The notes under the pieces are model-generated. The model was not told the DNA's origin. It made no database searches and saw only the letters and a program-made list of their open reading frames with translations. The position numbers and the translations under genes are program-made. Below are positions 18,821-30,548 of a DNA stretch of 64,000 bases, piece by piece (position 1 is the stretch's first letter; each line of letters begins with the position of its first letter). The stretch comes from Rhodocyclaceae bacterium (GTDB lineage: Bacteria; Pseudomonadota; Gammaproteobacteria; Burkholderiales; Rhodocyclaceae), in contig JAUXXJ010000012.1 of assembly GCA_030681195.1 (NCBI GenBank), forward strand, positions 1 through 64,000, given 5' to 3'.

Positions 18821-19882
18821 ATGACCAAGAAGCGGAAGACGATCGAACTGGCATTGCAGGGCGGCGGAGCGCATGGGGCGGTAACCTGGGGCGTGCTGGA
18901 ACGCCTGCTCGAAGAGCCTGAGCTGCATATCGAGGGCGTGAGCGGGACCAGTGCCGGCGCGATGAACGCGGTGGTATTGGCCGACGGCATGGAAGCCGGC
19001 GGGCCGGATATGGCGCGCACCAAGCTGGAGCAGTTCTGGCGTGCGGTCAGTGAGGCGGCAAAGACCAGCCCGATCCAGCGAGATATCTGGGCCCGTATCA
19101 GCGGCAACTGGAGTCTGGAGTCGTCGCCGAGCTATCGGTTCTTCGACCACTTGTCACGCCTGTTCTCGCCGTACGAGCTGAATCCACTCAACCTCAACCC
19201 CTTGCGCGATCTGGTCGCGAAGCTGGTCGATTTCGACTGCGTCAATCGCTGCACCGCACACAAGGTATTCGTGACCGCGACCAATGTGCGCAGCGGTCGC
19301 CCCAAGATCTTTCGCCAGCCCGATCTGACGGTGGATGCGGTCATGGCGTCGGCCGCGTTGCCGTTTATGTTCCAAGCGGTGGAGATTGCCGGTGAAGCTT
19401 ACTGGGATGGTGGCTATGCGGGTAATCCGGCGCTCTTTCCGCTGGTCGACGAATGCGATGCGCGCGACCTGGTGCTGGTGCAGATCAACCCCTTCAACCG
19501 GCCCGATGTGCCGCGCACTGCGCGCGACATCATCAACCGCCTCAACGAGATCACCTTCAACACCAGTCTGCTCAAGGAAATACGCGCGATCATGTTGCTG
19601 CGTGAGGTGATCGAGGCGGAGGACCTGGATCACGAGCGCTATCGCGACATGCGCCTGCATCGCATTCACGGCGACGAGGACCTGGTGGATCTGAAGGCGT
19701 CGAGCAAGGTCAACGCCGAATGGCCGTATCTGATCCACTTGCGCGAACTGGGCCGCAGTCGTACGGAGCGCTGGCTCAAGGAGCATTGGAGAGACCTCGG
19801 TGAGCGCTCGACCTTCGATCTCGACTGGATGCTGCAAGACAGCATCAAGCCGGTGGGGGGCGGTCTGGGGGACAAGTCGTGA
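18821..19882 (+). CDS. Patatin-like phospholipase
   Basis: This is a predicted cytoplasmic serine lipase or esterase. The 353-residue product has the oxyanion loop GGGAHG (about 14-19), nucleophile Ser44 in GTSAG, and the Asp of the catalytic dyad in DGGYAG (about residue 195). There is no signal peptide. It overlaps the following GntP permease gene by 4 bases, so the two are an operon. Similar patatin-permease pairs sit near 3-hydroxybutyrate genes in other proteobacteria, so a role in polyhydroxybutyrate or ester catabolism is a guess from context. Confidence 0.88.
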   Translation: MTKKRKTIELALQGGGAHGAVTWGVLERLLEEPELHIEGVSGTSAGAMNAVVLADGMEAGGPDMARTKLEQFWRAVSEAAKTSPIQRDIWARISGNWSLESSPSYRFFDHLSRLFSPYELNPLNLNPLRDLVAKLVDFDCVNRCTAHKVFVTATNVRSGRPKIFRQPDLTVDAVMASAALPFMFQAVEIAGEAYWDGGYAGNPALFPLVDECDARDLVLVQINPFNRPDVPRTARDIINRLNEITFNTSLLKEIRAIMLLREVIEAEDLDHERYRDMRLHRIHGDEDLVDLKASSKVNAEWPYLIHLRELGRSRTERWLKEHWRDLGERSTFDLDWMLQDSIKPVGGGLGDKS

Positions 19883-21330
19883 TCGGGCTCCTCGGCGTAC
19901 TGGCCGCGCTCGGCCTGCTGATCTGGCTGGCCTACCGCGGCGTCAGCGTGTTGCTGCTGGGCCCGCTGATGGCTTTGCTGGCGGCCATCTTTGCCGTCGG
20001 CACGCCGTTGCTGGCGACGTATACGCAGGTCTTCATGGCCTCGGCCGGCAACTTCATCATCCAGTACTTCCCGTTGTTCCTGCTCGGCGCACTGTTCGGC
20101 AAGCTGATGGACGACAGCGGCGCGGCCGAGTCGATCGCGCAGGGCATCGTCGACCGCCTGGGGTCGGCGCGGGCGATCCTGGCCGTGGTGCTGGCCTGCG
20201 CGGTGCTGACCTATGGCGGCGTGTCGCTGTTCGTCGTCGCCTTCGCGGTGTATCCGATTGCCGCCGCGCTGTTCCGCCAGGCGAACATCCCCAAGCGCCT
20301 GGTGCCGGCGACGATTGCACTGGGTGCGTTCACCTTCACGATGACCGCACTTCCCGGGACCCCTGCGATCCAGAACGCGATCCCGATGCCGTACTTCGGC
20401 ACCACGCCGTTCGCCGCGCCGGGGCTGGGCGTCATCGCGGCCGTCGTGATGTTCGCGCTCGGTCAGTGGTGGCTGTCGCGCCAGGCGGCGCGCGCCAGCC
20501 GTGCGGGTGAGGGCTATGGCGAGCATGACGAGAAGCCGGTCGAGTTCGACAAGGACCAGCGCGAGCGGTCTGCCGGCGAGAGTTTCGATGTCGCGATGAT
20601 CGCGCCGGATGAAACATCCCGTGGTCTGCCGGGATTCGGTCTGGCCATCGCTCCGGTCGTCGTGGTGATCGTGCTCAACTATGTGTTCAGCAGCCTAGTC
20701 TTCCCGGCGCTGGACACCACTTATCTGGCCGATGCGCACTACGGAGAGACTTCGATCGACTCGGTTCGCGGGGTGTGGGCGATTATTTGCTCATTGACGA
20801 TTGCCAGCCTGTTGCTGATTGCGATGTGCTGGCGGCGTCTGGCCAACCTGCGCCGCACCCTGGACGACGGCGCCAACGCATCTGTGTTGCCGATTTTCAA
20901 TACGGCCAGTCTGGTCGGTTTCGGCGCGGTGATCGCAGCCTTGCCGGCATTCGCGTTGATCAAGGCATTTGTGGACGATCTGGGCGCGGGTAACCCACTG
21001 GTGTCCCTGGCCCTGTCGGTGAACCTGCTGGCCGGCGTCACCGGCTCGGCCTCGGGCGGCATGAGTATCGCGCTGCAGACGCTGGGCGCGGAATATCTCC
21101 AGATCGCTGCGTCGGTGGGGATATCGCCGGAGCTGTTGCACCGGGTCACCACCGTGGCCACCGGTGGCCTGGACAGTCTGCCGCACAACGGCGCGGTCGT
21201 GACCTTGCTCGGCATCTGCGGCCTGACCCATCGCCAGGCCTACAAGGACATCTTCATGGTTGCGGTGCTGTTCCCCATCCTGGCGCTCGTCCTCATCGTC
21301 GTGCTGGGGTCGCTGTTTGGATCGTTCTGA
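19879..21330 (+). CDS. GntP family permease
   Basis: A 483-residue inner-membrane transporter with about 12-14 hydrophobic helices and a charged cytoplasmic loop (about residues 208-245). It belongs to the GntP/citrate symporter family. Members move gluconate or other small hydroxy or carboxylic acids with protons. Substrate cannot be read from sequence. Pairing with the upstream patatin (4-base overlap) suggests it handles the acid released by that enzyme, for example 3-hydroxybutyrate. This 2.5-kb cassette contains no copy of the dispersed 24-mer. Confidence 0.88.
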   Translation: MIGLLGVLAALGLLIWLAYRGVSVLLLGPLMALLAAIFAVGTPLLATYTQVFMASAGNFIIQYFPLFLLGALFGKLMDDSGAAESIAQGIVDRLGSARAILAVVLACAVLTYGGVSLFVVAFAVYPIAAALFRQANIPKRLVPATIALGAFTFTMTALPGTPAIQNAIPMPYFGTTPFAAPGLGVIAAVVMFALGQWWLSRQAARASRAGEGYGEHDEKPVEFDKDQRERSAGESFDVAMIAPDETSRGLPGFGLAIAPVVVVIVLNYVFSSLVFPALDTTYLADAHYGETSIDSVRGVWAIICSLTIASLLLIAMCWRRLANLRRTLDDGANASVLPIFNTASLVGFGAVIAALPAFALIKAFVDDLGAGNPLVSLALSVNLLAGVTGSASGGMSIALQTLGAEYLQIAASVGISPELLHRVTTVATGGLDSLPHNGAVVTLLGICGLTHRQAYKDIFMVAVLFPILALVLIVVLGSLFGSF

Positions 21331-24517
<3,187 letters not shown>

Positions 24518-24521
24518 TTAC

Positions 24522-24549
24522 TTGAACTTTTTTGTCGAATATCTATCAT
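24522..24549 (+). promoter_or_regulatory. Sigma-70 promoter for the candidate small RNA
   Basis: TTGAAC (24522-24527) and TATCAT (24544-24549) are 16 bases apart. The predicted transcription start (about 24556) falls at the first base or two of the first hairpin of the structured element downstream. It faces away from hemB. Confidence 0.55.
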
Positions 24550-24555
24550 AGAGTA

Positions 24556-24661
24556 TGGAGGGCAACCTCCCCCGCTTTTCCTCCCTGAGCGGGTGCCCCG
24601 GTGCTAATCGGGGCATTTGACCCCTGGCTTTCTCCCCTTTAGCCAGGGGTCATTTCTTTTT
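24556..24661 (+). ncRNA. Candidate small RNA with four hairpins and intrinsic terminator
   Basis: About 105 bases between hemB and ysxC fold into four consecutive stems. They are GGAGG/CCTCC with a GCAA tetraloop (24557-24570), CCCGC/GCGGG with a loop containing TCCTCCC (24571-24593), TGCCCCG/CGGGGCA (24594-24615), and an 11-bp stem GACCCCTGGCT/AGCCAGGGGTC (24619-24651). The last has a loop TTCTCCCCTTT and is followed by ATTTCTTTTT. The last stem plus U tract is a good plus-strand terminator, although no plus-strand coding gene lies upstream. Two C-rich loops could pair with Shine-Dalgarno sequences. I do not recognise a named RNA family. Confidence 0.6.
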
Positions 24662-25259
24662 CAAGCCATGCACCGATCACCTTCTCGGCCTCCTCGATAC
24701 CGGTTTTCTTCAGGCTGGAAAACAACTGCAGTGTGAATGGTACGCCGGGAAAGTCGGCGCTGGCGAGACGGCGTGCCGCCGCCAGGGTTTTGGCCTGCTC
24801 CTGACGGGTCAGTTTGTCGGCCTTGGTCAATAGGCAATGAATCGGCCTGCCGGTCTCGCCGAACCAGCCAATCATCTTCCGATCAAGCTCGGTAAAGGGA
24901 CGGCGCGCATCCATGATCAGCACCAGCCCGACCAGCGCCTCGCGCCGCGTCAGGTAATGCTCCAGCAGACCCTGCCACTGACGGCGCACGGTTTCAGGCA
25001 CTTGGGCATAGCCATAACCGGGCAGGTCGACCATCGCGGCACCATTCTTCAGGCGGAACACGTTAATCAACTGGGTGCGCCCCGGCGTCTTGGAAACATA
25101 GGCCAGCCGCGTATGGTCAGCCAAGGTGTTGATGGCGGAGGACTTGCCGGCATTGGAGCGTCCGGCAAAGGCAATCTCCGCCCCGCCGGCCTGAGGCAGC
25201 ATGTAGGGATCGGCAACAGAAATCTCGAATTCAGCGTGGCGGAACAGGTTGGATGTCAT
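24639..25259 (-). CDS. ysxC: Ribosome biogenesis GTP-binding protein YsxC/EngB
   Basis: This essential GTPase acts in large ribosomal subunit assembly. The 206-residue product has G1 GRSNAGKSS, G3 DLPGYGY, G4 LLTKADKL and G5 FSSLKK. The ATG at 25259 gives MTSNLFRHAEFE, matching the family; a longer open frame upstream is non-coding. Residues LASADF near position 165 come from dispersed 24-mer copy 6. Its last codons overlap the terminator stem of the candidate small RNA. It is divergent from cytochrome c4. Confidence 0.96.
   Translation of the reverse strand: MTSNLFRHAEFEISVADPYMLPQAGGAEIAFAGRSNAGKSSAINTLADHTRLAYVSKTPGRTQLINVFRLKNGAAMVDLPGYGYAQVPETVRRQWQGLLEHYLTRREALVGLVLIMDARRPFTELDRKMIGWFGETGRPIHCLLTKADKLTRQEQAKTLAAARRLASADFPGVPFTLQLFSSLKKTGIEEAEKVIGAWLEKEMTPG
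24749..24772 (-). repeat. Dispersed 24-mer, copy 6 (inside ysxC)
   Basis: One mismatch (last T is C). Same strand as the gene, read as RLASADF. Confidence 0.88.
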
Positions 25260-25338
25260 TAAAGTGGGCGACAACATGAATGTAAGCTGATATAGAATAG
25301 CGCGTTTGCAAATCCTGCTGTTCTTCAGGAGCCTCACG

Positions 25339-25995
25339 ATGACCCGTTTTTCGCTCATGACGATGTTTTCTGTCGCCGCTCTGGCCTTGTCGGTAACTGC
25401 CCATGCCAGCGACGCCGCCAAGCCCGCCCCCTACCAGGGTGATGCCGCCAAAGGCCAGCCGCTCGCGTCGGCGGTTTGTGGTGCTTGCCATGGTCCCGAT
25501 GGCAACAGTCTGACCTCGGCCAACCCCAAACTGGCCGGCCAGCACGCCCAGTATCTGTTCAAGCAGATGAAGGATTTCAAGGCCAATGCCGAAGGTAAGA
25601 CCGAGCGCATCAATCCGATCATGAACGGCATGATCGCGCCCTACACCGAAGAACAGATGAAGGATTTTGCAGCTTACTTTGCCGCTCAGAAACAAACCGG
25701 TGGCGAAATGAAGGATCGCGAGGCCCTCGCACTCGGCCAGAAACTCTGGCGTGCCGGTGATGCCAGCAAGGGACTGCCCGCCTGTGCCGCCTGCCACGGC
25801 CCCGCCGGTACCGGCCTGCCTGCGCAGTATCCCCGTTTGGCCGGTCAGTTCTCCGAGTACACCGAAGCGCAGCTGAAGGCCTTCCGCGTCAGCGAGCGTG
25901 CCAATGATATGAACAAGATGATGCAGATGGTCGCCATCAAGATGACCGATGCCGAGATCAAGGCAGTCGCTGACTACATCGCCGGGTTGCATTGA
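25339..25995 (+). CDS. Di-heme cytochrome c4
   Basis: This periplasmic, often membrane-attached electron carrier feeds terminal oxidases. The 218-residue precursor has a signal peptide (1-24, ending AHA-S) and two class I c-type domains, each with a CxxCH heme site (CGACH and CAACH). Downstream methionines are candidates for axial ligands. An AGGAG site lies 7 bases before the ATG. A strong intrinsic terminator follows. Pairing with divergent ysxC is common in betaproteobacteria. Confidence 0.95.
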   Translation: MTRFSLMTMFSVAALALSVTAHASDAAKPAPYQGDAAKGQPLASAVCGACHGPDGNSLTSANPKLAGQHAQYLFKQMKDFKANAEGKTERINPIMNGMIAPYTEEQMKDFAAYFAAQKQTGGEMKDREALALGQKLWRAGDASKGLPACAACHGPAGTGLPAQYPRLAGQFSEYTEAQLKAFRVSERANDMNKMMQMVAIKMTDAEIKAVADYIAGLH

Positions 25996-26024
25996 ACGGC
26001 ACGCAAGTGACGTTTCACACCGAA

Positions 26025-26051
26025 AGGGGTGGCTGCCAGCCACCCCTTTTT
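26025..26051 (+). terminator. Intrinsic terminator after cytochrome c4
   Basis: An 11-bp stem (AGGGGTGGCTG with the near-perfect complement CAGCCACCCCT) ends in five T residues, 30 bases after the cytochrome c4 stop. Confidence 0.92.
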
Positions 26052-26090
26052 GTTGATGTACTCGGCTGTCTGGCCCGGTAAGATGCGTGC

Positions 26091-27995
26091 ATGAAGCATC
26101 TCGGCATTCGCGACCGTATCCTGCTGGCAGCATTTGCACCTGCCGTGCTGGTTGCGCTGCTGGTGACTGGCGAGATGGTGATCAGCCAACGGCAAAGCGC
26201 CCTCGAATCACAGCATCGCCGCATCGCGGCAATGGCCCGCCAGGTTGCCACGATTGCCGAATTCAACCTGTTCGCCGGCAACATCGGGGGGTTGCAGCGC
26301 CAGCTTGAACTGGCCGTCAACGAACCGGACATCCTCGCTGCCGCCTTCCTCACGCCCGAAGGCACGGTCATCACCAGCACCGTCCCGGTTTCGTCCATTC
26401 CTGACGCAGACCAGATCTACGCCGGCTTTGAAACACCCGCCACGCCCTACGGTATGCAAAGCCATTGGCATGCCCAGCCGATCCACTCAACCCAAACTGG
26501 CGAGTTCGACCTGTTTTCGATGCCGGAGCAGGACGCCCCGCTGCTTGGTCAACTGATCGTACAGATCTCCACGGACAGTGTTCAAGCACAGGTGCGGCGT
26601 GACGCGCTGCGGGCGATTGGCATCGCGATGGGCATCCTGATTCTCGGCATTCTGCTGGCACTGGGCCTGGCGCGCGGCCTGATCATCACGCTTGGCGAAA
26701 TCAGCACCGTCGTCGAGAGCATTGGCCGCAATCGCCCCCGCCGGCGGGCACTGCATACTGGCCCCGATGAACTGGGCCTCTTGGCACAGGGCATTAACAG
26801 CATGGCCGACGCCGTTGCGCAAACCCAGGATGACCTGGTGCACCGCATCAACGAAGCCACCACCTCGTTGCGCGCCGAGCGCGATGCCGCCGCACAGGCA
26901 GCTGAATCGCGCAGTCGCTTCTTTGCCGCCGCCAGCCACGACCTGCGCCAACCGGCTCACGCCCTCGGACTCTTCGTCACCCGGCTGGAGCGCGATGCGC
27001 GCCACAGCCCGCTATTGCCGCACATCGAACAGCTCGCCCACACGGTCAAGAGCCTGCAGCAGATGCTTGATGAACTGCTCGACTACTCGCGCCTGTCCGG
27101 TGGCGTGTTTCGCACCAGTCGGCGCCCCATACGGGCCAGCGACGTGATCACCGCCCTGGCCGAGGAATTCGATTCGATCGCCCATGCCAAGCACCTAGCC
27201 TTACGCCAACGCGTCACCGATTGCTGGCTGCTAACCGATCCGTCCCTGCTCAATCGCATCCTCATCAACCTGGTCAGCAATGCCTTGCGCTACACGCAGC
27301 AGGGCGGCGTGCTGATTGCCTGCCGCCGTGGCGCCACCCATGCACGCATCGAGGTCTGGGACACCGGTATCGGCATCGCCGAGGATCAGCAAACGGAGGT
27401 CTTCGAGGAACTCGTGCAACTTGGCAACCCGGAACGCGACCCGAGCAAGGGCCTCGGCCTCGGCCTTGCCATCGTGCGCCGCACCGCCGACCTGCTCGGC
27501 CATCCCCTGAGCCTGCGCTCACGGGTAGGTCACGGCTCCTGCTTCAGCCTGACAATTCCGCTCGCCATCGCACCCGCGGCCCTGGCAAAGACCTTTGACG
27601 TCGAGCAGAACTGGATCCTGCTGCTGGCCACCGACGCAGCCACCAACGATCAGATCGATGACTGGGGGCTTTCGCCGACGCTCGCCCCCAGTATCGATAC
27701 TGCCTTGGCCCTGATCGCCCACCTTGGTACACCCACGCTGATAATTACCGACAGCCAGGGCGACCTCACGCAATGTCTCGCCGCACTGGATCGTCTCGAT
27801 ACTGCCGCCGGTCAGCCACTACCCGCCCTGTTGATCCATCCCGGGCCGGTGCCTGACACGACACCAGGTAGCCTGCGCCGCCTATTGCCGCGTCCCTACC
27901 GTCCGGCCCGTCTGCGGGCGCTCATTGACCATCTGCTGAACGAGATGAATGAGGGGGGTGAAACCGCATCACTGCCTGCGTCTCCGGCCGCGTAG
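26091..27995 (+). CDS. Hybrid-like sensor histidine kinase
   Basis: A 634-residue inner-membrane kinase with two transmembrane helices (about 10-30 and 175-197) bracketing a periplasmic sensor region, then a HAMP-like linker. The HisKA domain has the phosphoacceptor His283 in SHDLRQP, and the ATPase domain has NLVSNALRYT, DTGIGI and GLGLGLAIV. A degenerate receiver-like tail (about 505-610) keeps one possible Asp in IITDSQGD. No response regulator gene is adjacent, so the partner is unknown. The last 74 bases overlap the 3' end of convergent bioC. Confidence 0.85.
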   Translation: MKHLGIRDRILLAAFAPAVLVALLVTGEMVISQRQSALESQHRRIAAMARQVATIAEFNLFAGNIGGLQRQLELAVNEPDILAAAFLTPEGTVITSTVPVSSIPDADQIYAGFETPATPYGMQSHWHAQPIHSTQTGEFDLFSMPEQDAPLLGQLIVQISTDSVQAQVRRDALRAIGIAMGILILGILLALGLARGLIITLGEISTVVESIGRNRPRRRALHTGPDELGLLAQGINSMADAVAQTQDDLVHRINEATTSLRAERDAAAQAAESRSRFFAAASHDLRQPAHALGLFVTRLERDARHSPLLPHIEQLAHTVKSLQQMLDELLDYSRLSGGVFRTSRRPIRASDVITALAEEFDSIAHAKHLALRQRVTDCWLLTDPSLLNRILINLVSNALRYTQQGGVLIACRRGATHARIEVWDTGIGIAEDQQTEVFEELVQLGNPERDPSKGLGLGLAIVRRTADLLGHPLSLRSRVGHGSCFSLTIPLAIAPAALAKTFDVEQNWILLLATDAATNDQIDDWGLSPTLAPSIDTALALIAHLGTPTLIITDSQGDLTQCLAALDRLDTAAGQPLPALLIHPGPVPDTTPGSLRRLLPRPYRPARLRALIDHLLNEMNEGGETASLPASPAA

Positions 27996-28767
27996 CCGGA
28001 TCGGGCGCGGTCAGCTTCCAGGCATGGCCATAGACAATCTCGAAGCGCGCAGGCAACACCCCATCCACGCGCGGCCAGGCCGCCAGGACCTGACGCCAGC
28101 GTTGCCAGGAAAGCTGGCCCAGCAAGACATCACGCACCCCGAGATGGCGCTGGTCGGCGAGAAAAGCACGCGGGCTGCGATAGGTCAGCGTCAGCATTTC
28201 CATTTCCATCACCGGGTCTGAAAAACCGGCCGCCAGCAGCATGTCGCCAATGTCGTGCATGTCCTGGAAAGCATGAATCGGCGCGCCGGCCGTGCGCAGT
28301 TCCTTCAGGGTATCGGGGCCAAGCAACGCAAACTGTAGCAGCCCGCCTGACGCCAGCGTGCGATGCATCTCACTGAAGGCCGTCTGCAGGCCATCGGGCC
28401 CGAGCCAGTGCAGCATCAGGTTGGACCACACCAGATCGAGGCTGCCGCTCGCCACCGGCAAGGCCCGGACATCGGCATTGACCAGCCGTACCTGCCGACC
28501 ACGTAGCCGCGTCAGCCAACCGCTGCGCGCCCGCACGGCCGTCAGCATCGGCAGGGCATAATCCACTGCCAGCGGCAATGCGGCTGGATAACGTCGCTGC
28601 AAGTCGGCGATGCCATCGCCAGTGGCACAGCCCACGTCGGCTACCCGTTGCGGCGCCAACCGTACGCAACCGAGTCGCTCGCCCAAGCGTCGCCCCACTT
28701 CGCGCGCCAGCACGGCCGCGCTGTCGTAGGATGCAGCCGCTTTGGCAAACTTCTTTTGCAATGTCAT
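27922..28767 (-). CDS. bioC: Malonyl-ACP O-methyltransferase BioC
   Basis: BioC methylates malonyl-ACP to start pimelate synthesis for biotin. The 281-residue product is a Rossmann methyltransferase with SAM motif VADVGCATGDG (about residues 43-53), DLVWSNLMLHW and LLQFALLGPDTLKEL, all characteristic of BioC. The ATG at 28767 fits the family start. It is divergent from comF (16-base gap) and its last 24 codons overlap the sensor kinase gene. Biotin is needed by the acc and pcc enzymes also encoded here. Confidence 0.93.
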   Translation of the reverse strand: MTLQKKFAKAAASYDSAAVLAREVGRRLGERLGCVRLAPQRVADVGCATGDGIADLQRRYPAALPLAVDYALPMLTAVRARSGWLTRLRGRQVRLVNADVRALPVASGSLDLVWSNLMLHWLGPDGLQTAFSEMHRTLASGGLLQFALLGPDTLKELRTAGAPIHAFQDMHDIGDMLLAAGFSDPVMEMEMLTLTYRSPRAFLADQRHLGVRDVLLGQLSWQRWRQVLAAWPRVDGVLPARFEIVYGHAWKLTAPDPATRPETQAVMRFHPPHSSRSADGQ

Positions 28768-28783
28768 GGGCCGATCATCCGTA

Positions 28784-29494
28784 ATGCACGCGTGCTTGTC
28801 AATTTTCGATTCGCTATGGCCCAACACCTGCCTGCTGTGCGGCATGGCGAGTGGTACTGCCGCAGTCTGTCCTGGCTGCCTGTCCGACCTGCCGCGCCTT
28901 GCCACACCGCGCTGCCCGATCTGCGCCACGCCACTGTGTGTCCCGGCACCCGCCTGCGGCGCCTGCCTGAGCCATCCGCCCACCTACGATGCCACGCACG
29001 CCGCCTGGCGCTACGGCTACCCGCTCGACGCCCTGATCCACCTGCTGAAATTCGGTCACGGACAAGCCCTGCGCCGTTTCGCCAGCGCCGACTTTTTGGC
29101 CAGCCAGATGCGGGTCGATGCCCCCGGCGACGCAACCCTCCTCATACCGGTGCCGCTCTCGCACCAACGTTTGCGCGAACGCGGCTTCAACCAGGCGCTT
29201 GAACTGGCCCGGCCGCTGGCCAATATCCTGAAACTACCGCTCGACGCCACCAGCCTGACGCGCGAACGCGATACGCCGCCGCAAAGTCTGCTGCCCTGGC
29301 GCGCGCGCAAGAACAATGTGCGCCACGCCTTTTCCTGTAGCACCGATTTTTCGGGACAATCCGTCATCGTCGTCGATGACGTGATGACCACGGGCGCCAC
29401 GCTCGATGCCATCGCCCGTATCCTCAAGGATCATGGCGCAACCCGTGTCACCAACTGGGTCGCCGCGCGCGCGGTGAAGGCTGACGCTACTTGA
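28784..29494 (+). CDS. comF: ComF family phosphoribosyltransferase-like competence protein
   Basis: ComF proteins are needed for transformation in several naturally competent bacteria; the exact step is unclear. The 236-residue product (from ATG 28784) has N-terminal zinc-finger cysteines (CLLCG, CPGC, CPIC, CGAC) and a PRTase domain with the PRPP loop VIVVDDVMTTGAT. An ATG at 28742 would add 14 residues but overlap bioC. RRFASADF (residues 97-104) is written by dispersed 24-mer copy 7. It converges on mshN with an 8-base overlap. Confidence 0.92.
   Translation: MHACLSIFDSLWPNTCLLCGMASGTAAVCPGCLSDLPRLATPRCPICATPLCVPAPACGACLSHPPTYDATHAAWRYGYPLDALIHLLKFGHGQALRRFASADFLASQMRVDAPGDATLLIPVPLSHQRLRERGFNQALELARPLANILKLPLDATSLTRERDTPPQSLLPWRARKNNVRHAFSCSTDFSGQSVIVVDDVMTTGATLDAIARILKDHGATRVTNWVAARAVKADAT
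29073..29096 (+). repeat. Dispersed 24-mer, copy 7 (inside comF)
   Basis: One mismatch (T at position 6). Same strand as comF, read as RFASADF. Confidence 0.9.
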
Positions 29495-30515
29495 GTTTCT
29501 GTTCGACAGCCGCGGCCATATCGGGCGGCAGATTACCCGCCGCCTTGGCCTTGGCATAGGCCTCCTTCGCCCCGGCGGCATTGCCGGCCTGCTCCAGCGA
29601 GAGGCCAAGCCCAAACCACCAGCGGCCTTCGTTGGGGCGCACCTGCAAGGCAGACCTGAAGCGTTCGGCTGCCTCGGCAGGACGCTGCTGTTTCTGCAAC
29701 AGGTAGGCAAACAATCCCTGATAGTCGGCATCGTGCGGCGCATGCACGGCAAAGCGTTCGAGCGTCTGTATGGCACCCGTCGAATCCCCCTGCTCGAACT
29801 GCAGGCGCGCCATGATCGTCGCCCAGCCGGTCTGGGTCGGATCAAGCTCCAGCCCCTCATGGGCCACGCGCTGCGCATCGGTCCAGCGTTTGGCGCCGAC
29901 CAACACCGACAAGAATGCCTGACGCGCTCGGGTGAATTCTGGATTCAGGGAGAGGGCGCGCTGGAACAGGGACCCGGCCGCCGCCTGATCGCCGCGCCGC
30001 ACCGCCTGCATGCCGGCACGATATTCGTTTTCGGCGTCTTCAAGTGCCCCGCCCTTGGCACGTTTGTCGATCTGCGTATCGACTTTCAGTTCGACAGGCG
30101 TCTCTAGCAAGGGTTGACGGGGGGCTGACTTTTCCGCCGCTGGCGCTTTGACATCGTTCACGGATGCTGCCCGGGGTGCCGGCTTGGCTTGCTTGCTTTG
30201 CCCGATCAGGGCGGATAGTTTCATGTCGCCTTCGTCAGTCTGAACCACTGGCGGCTCGGCAACCAGCGCCTTCGCCGCTGGCAGGCTGACTGGTGCAATC
30301 TCCGGCACCGGTGCGGCAGGCTGCATGACCAGCGCCACCACAAGCCCCGCCACGATGGCGCCGACACTGGCACCTGCCGCGAGCATCTGCCAGCCCTGGG
30401 TCGCCACACGCTTAGCCGGCGGCAGTGTCCGCATCCGCGATGGCAAACCCGCCCGCTCATGGTCGCTGGCCGCCCGCACATCCAGATCGCGCAACATCTG
30501 ATTGATGACGCTCAT
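29487..30515 (-). CDS. mshN: MSHA pilus biogenesis TPR protein MshN
   Basis: MshN is a single-pass membrane protein with periplasmic tetratricopeptide repeats, part of MSHA pilus assembly. The 342-residue product starts with the signature MSVINQMLRDLD, has one transmembrane helix (about 42-64), a Pro/Ala-rich linker, and TPR units (about 155-340) such as AAAGSLFQRALSLNPEF. I chose ATG 30515 from this signature. It is the last gene of the msh run; the usual next genes mshE and mshG are not present, and convergent comF follows. Confidence 0.92.
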   Translation of the reverse strand: MSVINQMLRDLDVRAASDHERAGLPSRMRTLPPAKRVATQGWQMLAAGASVGAIVAGLVVALVMQPAAPVPEIAPVSLPAAKALVAEPPVVQTDEGDMKLSALIGQSKQAKPAPRAASVNDVKAPAAEKSAPRQPLLETPVELKVDTQIDKRAKGGALEDAENEYRAGMQAVRRGDQAAAGSLFQRALSLNPEFTRARQAFLSVLVGAKRWTDAQRVAHEGLELDPTQTGWATIMARLQFEQGDSTGAIQTLERFAVHAPHDADYQGLFAYLLQKQQRPAEAAERFRSALQVRPNEGRWWFGLGLSLEQAGNAAGAKEAYAKAKAAGNLPPDMAAAVEQKLK

Positions 30516-30530
30516 GGCCTTGCTCCCCTC

Positions 30531-30548
30531 CTTACCATGCTTACCATG
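30531..30548 (-). repeat. Tandem 9-base duplication at the mshM-mshN junction
   Basis: CTTACCATG occurs twice head to tail. On the coding strand each unit contains an in-frame-style TAA, and the first carries the mshM stop. A GGAGGGG ribosome site for mshN follows directly. Confidence 0.6.

Noticed and set aside
24619..24660. The 11-bp stem as a ysxC terminator
   Set aside because: On the minus strand the stem includes the last ysxC codons and is not followed by a U tract. The U tract is on the plus strand, so it fits a plus-strand transcript.
30127..30150. Possible further motif copy in mshN (GACTTTTCC followed by GCTGGCGCT)
   Set aside because: The pieces are in the wrong order and spacing to be a motif copy. 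Chance similarity in GC-rich sequence.
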